A stretch of 14,384 nt of DNA from Deltaproteobacteria bacterium (GCA_018262455.1 JAGSPR010000132.1:1-14384); one strand, 5' to 3'; positions 8,391 through 14,384 are shown, counted from the first letter of the stretch. Made by a program: numbers and translations. The notes: generated by a model not told the origin, from the letters alone.

Positions 8391-9041
8391 GTGCGAGGCT
8401 CGGTGCTCGTGCGCCTCGCCTTGATCCTCCTGCTCGTCCTCGCGGCGCCGGCGCGCGCCGAGCCGAGTGATAGGACGTTGTTCTACACCGGGCTGGCATT
8501 CGCGCCTCCGACGTACCTGCTGGGGGTGACGTTGCACGAAGGCTCGCACGCGATCGCGGCGAAGCTGGTCGGGGCGGAGGTGCTGTCGCTGCACGTGTTC
8601 CCGCCGGGCCGAGATCCGAAGGTCGGGACGTTCCGGTTCGGCTGGACGTACGTCCGCGGGCTGCGGACGAGGTCGGACAAGGGCTGGTTCTACGTCGCCC
8701 CGAAGATCACCGACACGCTGCTGCTGGGTGGGTTCGCCGCGCTCGTGCTGACGGATGCGTGGCCGCACAACCGCTACGGCCAGCTGGCACTCACGGTGTT
8801 CGCGACGGGGCTGTGGGTAGACTTCTCGAAGGACGTGCTCGCGTTCCGCAAGTCGAACGACGTCGTCAAGGTGTTCGATCTGTGGTGCATCCACGGCTGG
8901 CGGCAGGTGCCCGCGCGGTTGGTCTACGCGGGCGTGATCGTCGGGCTCGGGCTCGTCGTCGCACGTGGCTACGAACGAACGTTCGACGGCCCTGACGCTG
9001 CGGCCGCGCGCGTGGTTCCGCTCGCCAGCGTCGCGTTCTAG
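8391..9041 (+). CDS. Membrane protein with HExxH motif, M50-like putative metalloprotein
   Basis: This is a 216-residue membrane protein. It has an N-terminal signal or anchor helix (LVRLALILLLVLAAPARA), a second hydrophobic segment (GLAFAPPTYLLGVTLHEGSH) and further ones at about 106-121, 130-143 and 176-191. H49-E-G-S-H53 followed by AIAAKLVGAEV closely resembles the zinc motif of M50 (site-2 protease) membrane metallopeptidases, HExGHALAARxxGxxV. A second ligand motif of the usual NxxPxxxLDG type is absent. SNDVVKVFD (155-163) lies in about the right place and might supply an Asp. The protein is either a minimal or divergent M50-like peptidase or a non-catalytic relative. The GTG start has a good ribosome site (GGGGGAGAG, about 4-nt gap) and follows the GNAT gene by 22 bp in the same operon. 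The peptidase role is inference. Confidence 0.8.
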   Translation: MRGSVLVRLALILLLVLAAPARAEPSDRTLFYTGLAFAPPTYLLGVTLHEGSHAIAAKLVGAEVLSLHVFPPGRDPKVGTFRFGWTYVRGLRTRSDKGWFYVAPKITDTLLLGGFAALVLTDAWPHNRYGQLALTVFATGLWVDFSKDVLAFRKSNDVVKVFDLWCIHGWRQVPARLVYAGVIVGLGLVVARGYERTFDGPDAAAARVVPLASVAF

Positions 9042-9060
9042 CTACCCCGCGCGCCCGAGC

Positions 9061-9105
9061 CCGCGCGCCTTGCGCCCGCGTGCCTTGCGCCCGCGCGCCT
9101 TGCGC
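9061..9105. repeat. 15-bp minisatellite, three copies
   Basis: Three consecutive copies of CCGCGCGCCTTGCGC occupy 9061-9075, 9076-9090 (one C-to-T change) and 9091-9105. They are preceded by a worn partial copy from about 9046. The repeat starts just after the stop of the HExxH gene. It lies in a 291-bp intergenic stretch whose other recognisable content is a sigma-54-like site near its right end. Function unknown; slippage is the likely origin. Confidence 0.85.
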
Positions 9106-9272
9106 CCGGCATCGCAAACCGTGCGGGTCCCTCGGGGTGCGTCCAGCGCATGTTGGATGCAGCCTCGCAACGTCGTGACGAAGCCAGCGCGAGCGTGGGC
9201 AACACCCGCCCATGGTGGGCGCGCGCGCTCGGACTCCGACGCGGTTTCGCCACCGTGAGTGATGGCTGGCGA

Positions 9273-9288
9273 CGGCAAGCCTTTTGCT
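9273..9288 (+). promoter_or_regulatory. Sigma-54-like promoter (-24/-12)
   Basis: The site reads CGGCAA-GCCTT-TTGCT against the consensus TGGCAC-N5-TTGCW. The invariant GG (9274-9275) and GC (9286-9287) have exactly the required spacing; only positions 1 and 6 differ. Transcription would begin near 9299, about 34 bases before the NHL lipoprotein start. The match is by eye; an enhancer-binding-protein site is not identified. Confidence 0.4.
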
Positions 9289-9332
9289 ACTTGCCCCATC
9301 CATAACCTTAGCCTTGCCTGAGAGAGACCCTC

Positions 9333-10412
9333 ATGAAGAAGCTCCATCAACTTGTCTTGCTCCTGGTCGTCGGACTGGTGGGCTGCGCGTCGAACAGTGG
9401 AGGTGGCACCGACGGCGGCGGCGACGACGTGCCCGGCGCCGACGCGCAGCCGTTCACCACCGGCGTCAGCACCCTGTCGGGTGCCGGGGACGCAGGTGAT
9501 GTCGATGGGGCTCGCGGGGCGGCGCGATTCGCGGACCCGGTGAACGTGGCGTACGGGCCCGACGGGATGCTGTACGTCGCCGACTTCGATAACAGCAAGA
9601 TCCGCGTCGTCGACCCCACGAACGGGCAGACGTCGACGCTGATCGCGCAGCAGGGCTTCAAGCGTCCGTTCGCGATGGCGTTCGACGCCGCGGGAACGTT
9701 CTACGTCTCGACCGACAACGACGATCTCGGCGGCCACACGCTGATGTCGGGCTCGATCTGGCGGATCGACATCGCTGCCCGGACGGCCACCGTCATCGTG
9801 ACGAAGATCGGCCGGCCACGCGGGCTCGCGGTTCTCGACGACGGCCGGCTCGCCGTGTCGGACTACACCCACCACGTCATCCAGATCCTCGATCCGAGGA
9901 ACGGCCTGCTGACGCCGCTCGCGGGCGCGTGGGACGTCAAGGGCATGGTCGACGGCGCCGGCGCGGCAGCGAGGTTCTCGACCCCGTACGGCATCGCGCT
10001 GACCGCGGGTGGCCTCGTCGTCGCAGACTACGACAACAACCGGCTGCGGCTGGTCGGGCTCGACGGCACCGTGCAGACGCTGACGGGAGCGAGCGGGGCC
10101 GGCTTCGTCGATGGCTCGATGAGCTCGGCGCGGTTCGACAAGCCGCAGGCCATCGCGGTGGCAACCAATGGCGACGTCTACCTCACCGACCTCGGCAACT
10201 TCCGGATCCGCCGGATCCACGGCGACAACGTCGACACCGTCGCCGGCAACGGCGCGGGCGGCTTTCTCGACAGCGACGATCGACTCGCGGCGCAGCTGTT
10301 CGGCCTCGAAGGCATGAGCCTCGTCCCCGACGGCTCCACGCTGTTCGTGGCCGACGGCACCCGTGGCGACAACGTGCCTTACAACCGCATCCGCAGCGTC
10401 AAGATGAACTAG
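9333..10412 (+). CDS. NHL-repeat beta-propeller lipoprotein
   Basis: This is a 359-residue protein with a classic lipoprotein signal (MKKLHQLVLLLVVGLVGC, lipobox L15-V-G-C18) and a flexible linker, GGGTDGGGDDVPGADA, common in myxobacterial surface lipoproteins. The rest is a six-bladed NHL propeller. Repeats begin near 52, 111, 161, 203, 256 and 310 and share the pattern VDGxxxAARF...P.GIA....G.LYVADxxNxRIR (for example MLYVADFDNSKIRVVD, LVVADYDNNRLRLV, VYLTDLGNFRIRRI). Such propellers usually bind proteins or ligands rather than catalyse. The ATG start follows GAGAGA with a 6-nt gap, and a sigma-54-like site lies upstream, suggesting regulated expression. The XdhC-like gene follows 74 bp later on the same strand with its own ribosome site. 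The ligand is unknown. Confidence 0.92.
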   Translation: MKKLHQLVLLLVVGLVGCASNSGGGTDGGGDDVPGADAQPFTTGVSTLSGAGDAGDVDGARGAARFADPVNVAYGPDGMLYVADFDNSKIRVVDPTNGQTSTLIAQQGFKRPFAMAFDAAGTFYVSTDNDDLGGHTLMSGSIWRIDIAARTATVIVTKIGRPRGLAVLDDGRLAVSDYTHHVIQILDPRNGLLTPLAGAWDVKGMVDGAGAAARFSTPYGIALTAGGLVVADYDNNRLRLVGLDGTVQTLTGASGAGFVDGSMSSARFDKPQAIAVATNGDVYLTDLGNFRIRRIHGDNVDTVAGNGAGGFLDSDDRLAAQLFGLEGMSLVPDGSTLFVADGTRGDNVPYNRIRSVKMN

Positions 10413-10486
10413 CCAGCGATCCCCTGCTCGCGATCGGCTCCGAGCGCGACAAGCCACGCACCTCGTCAACCGGAGGAACCCCTGAC

Positions 10487-11632
10487 ATGACCGAGCGATC
10501 GATCGTCGAGGCCGCGGCGCGCTTGCGCCGCCACGCTGAGCCCTACCTGGTGGCCACCGTCGTGAACGTGCGCGGCTCCACCTATCGTCGCCCAGGCGCG
10601 CGGATGTTGCTGACGCGGTTCCGCTGGGTCGCTGGCACGCTCAGCGGCGGCTGTCTCGAGGGTGACCTCTCGCACCAGGCCTGGTGGCGCACTCGCTACG
10701 GCGGCCCGGTGATCGTGACGTACGACTCTGCGGCGCCGGCGGCGGAGGCGGCGGAGGCGATCGACGACGACGTCCGCTCGGTGTTCGGGCTCGGCTGCGA
10801 GGGCGTGGTCGAGGTGCTGCTCGAACGCACGGGCGCGACCGGCCGGATCGACGCGCTCGAGGTCGCCGCACGGTGCCTGCGGGCGCAGCGGCGCGGCGCG
10901 GTGGCGACGGTGTTCCGGGCGGAGGTTCCCGGCGTCGCGATCGGGCTCCGACTGGCGCTCGTCGCTGGCGGCGACCTCGAGGAGGAGACCGACCGGCTCG
11001 ATCCGGAGATCCGCGCGCTCGTCATCGCCGACATGCGCGCCGTGATCGAGCGCGGCGCGTCCGCGAACCGTAGCTACGCCGGAGGCATGATCGACGTGTT
11101 CATCGAGGCGGTGCTGCCGCCGCCGCGGCTGTTCCTGTTCGGCACGGGCCACGACGCGATCCCAGTCGCCCAGCTCGGCCGCTCGCTCGGCTGGGACGTC
11201 GTGGTGTGCACGAGCGAGCAGCGTCATTCGACGCGCGATCGGTTCACGATGGCCGACGAGGTGCTAGTCGGGACGGCCGATGACATCGCGACGCGGATCG
11301 CCCAGACCGATCGGGCAGTCGCGGTCGTGATGCACCACGACCTCGAGCGCGATCGCGAGAGCGTCGCGATGCTACTCGGCACGAAGGCGCGCTACATCGG
11401 CGTGCTCGGGCCGCGTGCGCGGACGGAGCTGCTGCTCGAAGACGCAGCGAGCGATCCGCGGATCCACGCGCCGGTGGAGCTCGCGCTCGGTGCCGAGACG
11501 CCTCAGGAGATCGCGCTCGCGCTCGCCTCCGAGATGATGTCGGCGCTCGCGCCTGCACCCGTGATCCGCGAGCGCATCGGCATGAGCCACGAACGCGGGG
11601 GGGACAGCACCGCCACGATCGCTGCGGCCTGA
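10487..11632 (+). CDS. XdhC/CoxI family protein (molybdenum hydroxylase accessory)
   Basis: This is a 381-residue, two-domain XdhC/CoxI protein. The N-terminal domain carries VVNVRGSTYRRPGARMLL (25-42), the signature GTLSGGCLEGD (50-60, Cys56) and GLGCEGVVEVLLE (101-113, Cys104). The C-terminal Rossmann domain has LFLFGTGHDAIPVAQL (215-230), VMHHDLERD (usually THDxxxD), YIGVLGPRARTELLLE and the characteristic LALGAETPQEIALALASE. XdhC proteins handle and deliver the molybdenum cofactor, including its sulfuration, to xanthine dehydrogenase-type hydroxylases; CoxI relatives serve CO dehydrogenases. The start is the ATG preceded by GGAGG (10-nt gap). No molybdoenzyme subunit is encoded nearby, so its client must lie elsewhere or the protein acts alone. 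The final 25 residues (RERIGMSHERGGDST) are an unconserved-looking tail. Confidence 0.92.
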   Translation: MTERSIVEAAARLRRHAEPYLVATVVNVRGSTYRRPGARMLLTRFRWVAGTLSGGCLEGDLSHQAWWRTRYGGPVIVTYDSAAPAAEAAEAIDDDVRSVFGLGCEGVVEVLLERTGATGRIDALEVAARCLRAQRRGAVATVFRAEVPGVAIGLRLALVAGGDLEEETDRLDPEIRALVIADMRAVIERGASANRSYAGGMIDVFIEAVLPPPRLFLFGTGHDAIPVAQLGRSLGWDVVVCTSEQRHSTRDRFTMADEVLVGTADDIATRIAQTDRAVAVVMHHDLERDRESVAMLLGTKARYIGVLGPRARTELLLEDAASDPRIHAPVELALGAETPQEIALALASEMMSALAPAPVIRERIGMSHERGGDSTATIAAA

Positions 11633-11663
11633 GCTCTCCCAGGTTTATCGACTGGTTACCGCG

Positions 11664-11680
11664 TTTGTCAGAATGACAAA
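11664..11680. promoter_or_regulatory. 17-bp perfect inverted repeat, possible operator
   Basis: TTTGTCA-GAA-TGACAAA is a perfect 7-bp inverted repeat. With a one-base bulge the arms extend by GCG/CGC. It lies 31 bp after the XdhC-like stop and about 87 bp before the small secreted protein gene. No T-run follows, so a terminator is unlikely. A dimeric repressor or activator site is the better guess. Confidence 0.35.
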
Positions 11681-11709
11681 ACGCAGCGATCTCATCGAAC
11701 GCGGTCACC

Positions 11710-11727
11710 ACGTGTGAATAACGTGTG
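11710..11727 (+). repeat. Direct repeat ACGTGTG, 11-bp period
   Basis: ACGTGTG occurs at 11710-11716 and again at 11721-11727, one helical turn apart, within the leader of the small secreted protein gene. The spacing would suit two protein molecules binding the same DNA face. It could be chance. Confidence 0.3.
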
Positions 11728-11766
11728 GCATGGTCCGGTCACTCGATGACCCTTAGGAGAGGTTTC

Positions 11767-12219
11767 ATGAAGCTACTTCGCACGTTCACGATGATCGCCC
11801 TGCTCGGTGCATCTACCGCCACTGCCTTCGCGGATACCGCTCCGCCGAAGAAGGATGCCAAGACCGAGGAGATCTCCGCGGCGGACGCGGACAAGTTCCT
11901 CGCTTTCTTCAACAAGTTCGTCGACGCGATCGTCCAGAACAAGGACAACTGCCCCAAGATGGCAAGCTCCCTGAATGGCGTGATCGACGGGAACAAGGAC
12001 CTCATCCAGAAGGCCAACGACGCCAAGGCTTCCGGCAAGAAGCTGCCGAAGGCGCTCGAAGAGAAGATGATGGCCCGCGTGAAGGAGATGATGCCCGCGA
12101 TGCAGAAGTGCGGCGCGGACAAGGACGTCCAGGCTGCGATCCAGCGGATGGACAAGAAGGACGATGCGGCGCCCGTCAAGAAGGAAGCGCCGACCGAGAA
12201 GCCGCCCACGAAGAAGTAG
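11767..12219 (+). CDS. Small secreted Lys-rich helical protein, hypothetical
   Basis: This is a 150-residue protein with a Sec signal peptide (MKLLRTFTMIALLGASTATAFA, cleavage likely after Ala22). The mature part is mostly helical (ADADKFLAFFNKFVDAIVQ, NKDLIQKANDAKASGKK, LEEKMMARVKEMMPAMQKC) with exactly two Cys (62 and 115) that could form one disulfide. It ends in a disordered Lys/Pro tail, APVKKEAPTEKPPTKK. No enzymatic motif and no recognised family. The ATG at 11767 is chosen over upstream in-frame ATGs because AGGAGA lies 6 nt before it and the signal peptide begins there. It appears monocistronic: an inverted repeat and direct repeats upstream, a strong terminator downstream. Many A/G-rich Lys and Glu codons suggest high expression. 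The function is unknown; a periplasmic chaperone-like or stress role is only a guess. Confidence 0.85.
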   Translation: MKLLRTFTMIALLGASTATAFADTAPPKKDAKTEEISAADADKFLAFFNKFVDAIVQNKDNCPKMASSLNGVIDGNKDLIQKANDAKASGKKLPKALEEKMMARVKEMMPAMQKCGADKDVQAAIQRMDKKDDAAPVKKEAPTEKPPTKK

Positions 12220-12226
12220 GGCTGAC

Positions 12227-12244
12227 TCGATCCAATCGATCCAA
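12227..12244. repeat. 9-bp tandem duplication TCGATCCAA
   Basis: Two perfect adjacent copies of TCGATCCAA lie between the small secreted protein stop and the terminator hairpin. Probably replication slippage; no function seen. Confidence 0.7.
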
Positions 12245-12269
12245 CAAACGGCCCGGTTCGGGCCGTTTG
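12245..12269 (+). terminator. Rho-independent-like terminator
   Basis: A perfect 11-bp stem (CAAACGGCCCG / CGGGCCGTTTG) closes a GTT loop 25 bp after the secreted-protein stop. The T-stretch is partly inside the stem (GTTTGGCGTTT). The A-rich left arm would let it work on the opposite strand as well. Confidence 0.7.
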
Positions 12270-12390
12270 GCGTTTCGGGCTACGGACCGCCCGGGCTGAA
12301 CGTGAACGGGTAGTTCACCTGGACGACTCGCATCCACATGGCGCAGAGCATGACACGCCGGATCCGACGCGGTTACGGTCTTGCTTCCCG

Positions 12391-12948
12391 ATGCCCCTGC
12401 CCTCGCGCACGATCCGCCGCCTCGCGCTCGGCGTGCTCGGCGTCGCCTTCGTGGGCGGCGCGATCTACCTGTGGCGCTCGGGCATCGTGACCCCGAGCAC
12501 CGTGCGGGCGTGGCTCGACTCGCTCGGGCGCGCTGCCCCGGCCGTGTTCATCGTGACGTTCGTGCTTGGATCGTTCGTCGGCCTGCCCGGCATCGCGTTC
12601 GTGATCGGCGGCGCCCTCGCGTTCGGACCGTGGCTCGGCTTCGCGCTCGGGTACGTTGGCGGGCTGTGCGCGGTGACGATCCCGTTCGGGATGGCACGCC
12701 GGCTTCGCCGCACCGATGCGCCGCCATGGCGTCCCCGAAACCGCCACGCCGCGCGCGCGTTCGCGCTGCTCGAGACCCACCCGTTTCGCGGCGTGCTGCT
12801 GCTTCGCCTGCTGCTGTGGTTCAACCCGCCGCTCAGCTACGCGCTGGCCTTCGCGCCGGTGCCGTTCCGGACCTATCTTGCCGCCTGTGCGCTGGCGCTG
12901 ACGCCGGTGGTCGCGATCGCGATCGTCGTCACGACCTGGTTCTCGTGA
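12391..12948 (+). CDS. VTT/DedA-like (TVP38/TMEM64) membrane protein
   Basis: This is a 185-residue integral membrane protein with an N-terminal helix (11-28). The VTT-domain pattern follows: FIVTFVLGSFVGLPGIAFVI (53-72), GGALAFGPWLGFALGYVGGL (73-92), FGMARRLRR (99-107), and a C-terminal block with RGVLLLRLLLWFNPPLSYAL (133-152), then the final helices AACALALTPVVAIAIVV. The Arg and the Pro-containing re-entrant segments are typical of the DedA/TVP38 superfamily. Some members are linked to undecaprenyl-phosphate or phospholipid flipping and membrane homeostasis; that role is family knowledge, not shown here. The ATG start has no clear Shine-Dalgarno. The desaturase gene begins 7 bp downstream, suggesting one transcript for membrane-lipid functions. 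Confidence 0.85.
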   Translation: MPLPSRTIRRLALGVLGVAFVGGAIYLWRSGIVTPSTVRAWLDSLGRAAPAVFIVTFVLGSFVGLPGIAFVIGGALAFGPWLGFALGYVGGLCAVTIPFGMARRLRRTDAPPWRPRNRHAARAFALLETHPFRGVLLLRLLLWFNPPLSYALAFAPVPFRTYLAACALALTPVVAIAIVVTTWFS

Positions 12949-12955
12949 CCGCGCC

Positions 12956-14071
12956 GTGACCGGGCGAGCTTCCGTCGACGAGCTAACCATGCTCGACTAC
13001 CGCCCAATGCAGCTCCAGACCGTCGCCGCCTACGCCCGCGAGATCCGGCCGGTGCTGCCCAAAGGCGCGTTCGCGCCCGCGCGTTCCCGGGTGCTCTGGC
13101 TGCCGGTGCACGCCACGATCATCGCGGCGCTCGCCTGGTCGATGGCCACCGGACGCCTGCCGTGGTTCTTGTGGCCGGTCGCGTCGCTCGTGATCGGGGT
13201 CGGGATGTCCGGCGTCACGTTCCTCGCCCACGAGACGTTGCACGGCGGCGTGGTCCGCGGCCGGCATGCGATCCGGATCGTCGGCTGGTTCGGGTTTCTG
13301 CCGTTCCTGCTGTCGCCCCAGCTGTGGGTCGCCTGGCACAACCGCGTCCACCACAACCACTGCGGTCAGCCCGGGGTCGATCCAGACATGTACCCGACCC
13401 TCGAGGAGTACCGGACCCAGCGGGGTGCGCGAATCATGGCCGACTACTTCGGGATCGGCCGCCGACGGGTCATGAGCTTCCTCAGCATCCTGTTCGGGTT
13501 CACCGGGCAGAGCATGCAGATGCTGTTCACCGCGAAACGCCGCGGGTTCCTGACCCCGAAGCTGCACCGCCGCGCGATCACCGAGACGCTGCTCGGGGTC
13601 GCGTTCTGGGGCGTGGTCGCCTGGCTCGTCGGGTTCGTCCCGTTTCTGTTTGTCTACGTGGTGCCGCTCGTGGTCGCCAACTCGATCGCGATGAGCTTCG
13701 TGATGACGAACCACAACCTGAACCCGGTCACGCCGATCAACGACCCGCTCGTGAACTCGCTCAGCGTGACGCTGCCGCAGCCTCTGGTGTGGCTGACCCT
13801 GGGCTTCGGGTTTCATGTCGAGCACCACCTGTTCCCGACGATGAGCACCCGCCACGGTCCCGAGGTCCGCGCCGCCCTGCTGGCGAAGTTTCCAGAGCGC
13901 TACCAATCGATGTCTCTGTTTGGCGCCCTGGGCCAGCTCTATCGGACCGCCCGCGTGTACCAGGACGATACGACGCTGATCGATCCGCCCTCGGGGGAGA
14001 CCTGGCCGACCCTGGTCCCCCGCGAGCCCCAGGTCCCGGCCCCGGCCGAGGACTGCAAGTCTCTGAACTGA
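12956..14071 (+). CDS. Membrane fatty acid desaturase
   Basis: This 371-residue protein of the integral-membrane di-iron desaturase family introduces double bonds into lipid acyl chains using O2 and reduced ferredoxin or cytochrome. The three histidine boxes are all present: HETLH (92-96), HNRVHH (128-133, followed by NH135 and GVDPDMYP) and HVEHH (287-291), with HLFPTMSTRHGP after the last. Hydrophobic segments lie at about 50-63, 72-90, 107-121, 211-228 and 229-250. The C-terminus is a Pro-rich tail. GTG 12956 gives the longest product; ATG 12989 (MLDYRPMQL) is an equally reasonable start, and neither has a strong ribosome site. The gene follows the VTT protein by 7 bp and is probably co-transcribed. 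Acyl substrate and position cannot be told; an alkane- or ketolase-type relative is unlikely given the box spacing. Confidence 0.92.
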   Translation: MTGRASVDELTMLDYRPMQLQTVAAYAREIRPVLPKGAFAPARSRVLWLPVHATIIAALAWSMATGRLPWFLWPVASLVIGVGMSGVTFLAHETLHGGVVRGRHAIRIVGWFGFLPFLLSPQLWVAWHNRVHHNHCGQPGVDPDMYPTLEEYRTQRGARIMADYFGIGRRRVMSFLSILFGFTGQSMQMLFTAKRRGFLTPKLHRRAITETLLGVAFWGVVAWLVGFVPFLFVYVVPLVVANSIAMSFVMTNHNLNPVTPINDPLVNSLSVTLPQPLVWLTLGFGFHVEHHLFPTMSTRHGPEVRAALLAKFPERYQSMSLFGALGQLYRTARVYQDDTTLIDPPSGETWPTLVPREPQVPAPAEDCKSLN

Positions 14072-14079
14072 CACCCGCC

Positions 14080-14104
14080 CGTGGGCACTTGAGATCGGCC
14101 CACG
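14080..14104 (+). terminator. Weak hairpin after the desaturase gene
   Basis: CGTGGGC and GCCCACG form a 7-bp stem around an 11-nt loop, starting 9 bp after the stop. No T-run follows, so it may be a transcript-end stabiliser or Rho-type site rather than an intrinsic terminator. Confidence 0.3.
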
Positions 14105-14150
14105 ACTATGGCATCAGTACGTTCACCGAGCGGCTGTGCGTTCGGGACAC

Positions 14151-14232
14151 GCGAATGTGGCGGAATTGGTAGACGCGCTGGTTTCAGGTACCAGTGAGTA
14201 ACATCGTGGGGGTTCGAGTCCCCCCATTCGCA
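14151..14232 (+). tRNA. tRNA-Leu (CAG)
   Basis: The 82-nt class II tRNA has acceptor stem GCGAATG with CATTCGC and discriminator A. The D-arm is GGCGGAATTGGTAGACGC, the anticodon arm CTGGT-TTCAGGT-ACCAG (anticodon CAG), a short variable arm follows, and the T-arm is GGGGGTTCGAGTCCCCC. CCA is not encoded. Its last 18 nt are the first part of a 91-bp tandem repeat that continues downstream. Confidence 0.97.
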
Positions 14233-14384
14233 CTCCGTTCGAATCTCGGCCTTCGGCCTCGGCCTTGCTCCGCAAGGCGGGGGGCCTCGAGGTCCCTTCG
14301 GGTTGCGAGTCCCCCCATTCGCACTCCGTTCGAATCTCGGCCTTCGGCCTCGGCCTTGCTCCGCAAGGCGGGGGGCCTCGAGGT
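14215..14384 (+). repeat. 91-bp tandem repeat seeded by the tRNA-Leu 3' end
   Basis: Copy 1 is 14215-14305; copy 2 starts at 14306 and is cut by the window end after 79 bases. All 79 aligned bases are identical. Each copy begins with the last 18 nt of tRNA-Leu (CGAGTCCCCCCATTCGCA). Similarity extends about five bases further upstream (GGGTT) with one extra G in copy 2. The non-tRNA part holds GTTCGAATC (a T-loop-like word), a CGGCCTTCGGCC hairpin, a perfect GCCTTGC-TCC-GCAAGGC hairpin and the palindrome CCTCGAGG. The total copy number is not visible. Confidence 0.95.

Noticed and set aside
7059..8894. 611-codon minus-strand open frame
   Set aside because: Lies across three plus-strand genes with recognised motifs and start/stop couplings; its translation is low-complexity Arg/Pro/Ala.
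9042..10469. 475-codon minus-strand open frame
   Set aside because: Antisense to the NHL lipoprotein; the GRKARGRKARG run at its end is just the 15-bp minisatellite translated.
12983..14074. 363-codon minus-strand open frame
   Set aside because: Antisense to the desaturase, whose three His boxes are intact; no domain in the shadow.
14184..14366. 60-codon minus-strand frame at the right end
   Set aside because: It overlaps tRNA-Leu and the 91-bp repeat; the repeated peptide words only reflect the DNA repeat.
14215..14384. CRISPR-like array
   Set aside because: The repeats are directly adjacent with no unique spacers and contain tRNA sequence.

Overview
The window looks like ordinary chromosomal DNA from a high-GC, Gram-negative predator-like bacterium, most probably a myxobacterium (Myxococcota). 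The reasons are the very high G+C with G/C-ending codons, a Hanks-type Ser/Thr kinase with a membrane anchor, several lipoproteins (one with an Asp/Gly-rich linker after the lipid-anchored Cys), an NHL-repeat lipoprotein and a sigma-54-like promoter. The genus cannot be fixed from this sequence, and the assignment is inference.

Left part (1-3600), mostly on the minus strand: an endonuclease/exonuclease/phosphatase-fold lipoprotein, coupled by a GTGA start/stop overlap to an upstream putative outer-membrane beta-barrel protein; a frame-broken coding remnant on the plus strand; an unrecognised lipoprotein; a gene-poor stretch; a possible 48-residue basic protein; and tRNA-Phe(GAA).

Middle (3654-9041): a minus-strand S9 (prolyl oligopeptidase-like) lipoprotein that has lost two of its three catalytic residues. 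Divergent from it, across a 114-bp gap, is a plus-strand three-gene operon: a Ser/Thr kinase with a transmembrane segment and a periplasmic helical domain, a GNAT acetyltransferase (GTGA overlap), and a membrane protein with an HExxH motif. A short 15-bp minisatellite follows.

Right part (9333-14384), all plus strand: an NHL beta-propeller lipoprotein behind a good sigma-54-like site; an orphan XdhC/CoxI-family protein; a small secreted Lys-rich protein with its own ribosome site and a strong terminator; a VTT/DedA-like membrane protein next to a membrane fatty-acid desaturase; and tRNA-Leu(CAG). The 3' end of tRNA-Leu is the first part of a perfect 91-bp tandem repeat that runs off the window. 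This repeat is the most unusual structure here. The second is the pseudo-peptidase. I see no mobile-element genes, no CRISPR array, no rRNA and no recognisable defence system.
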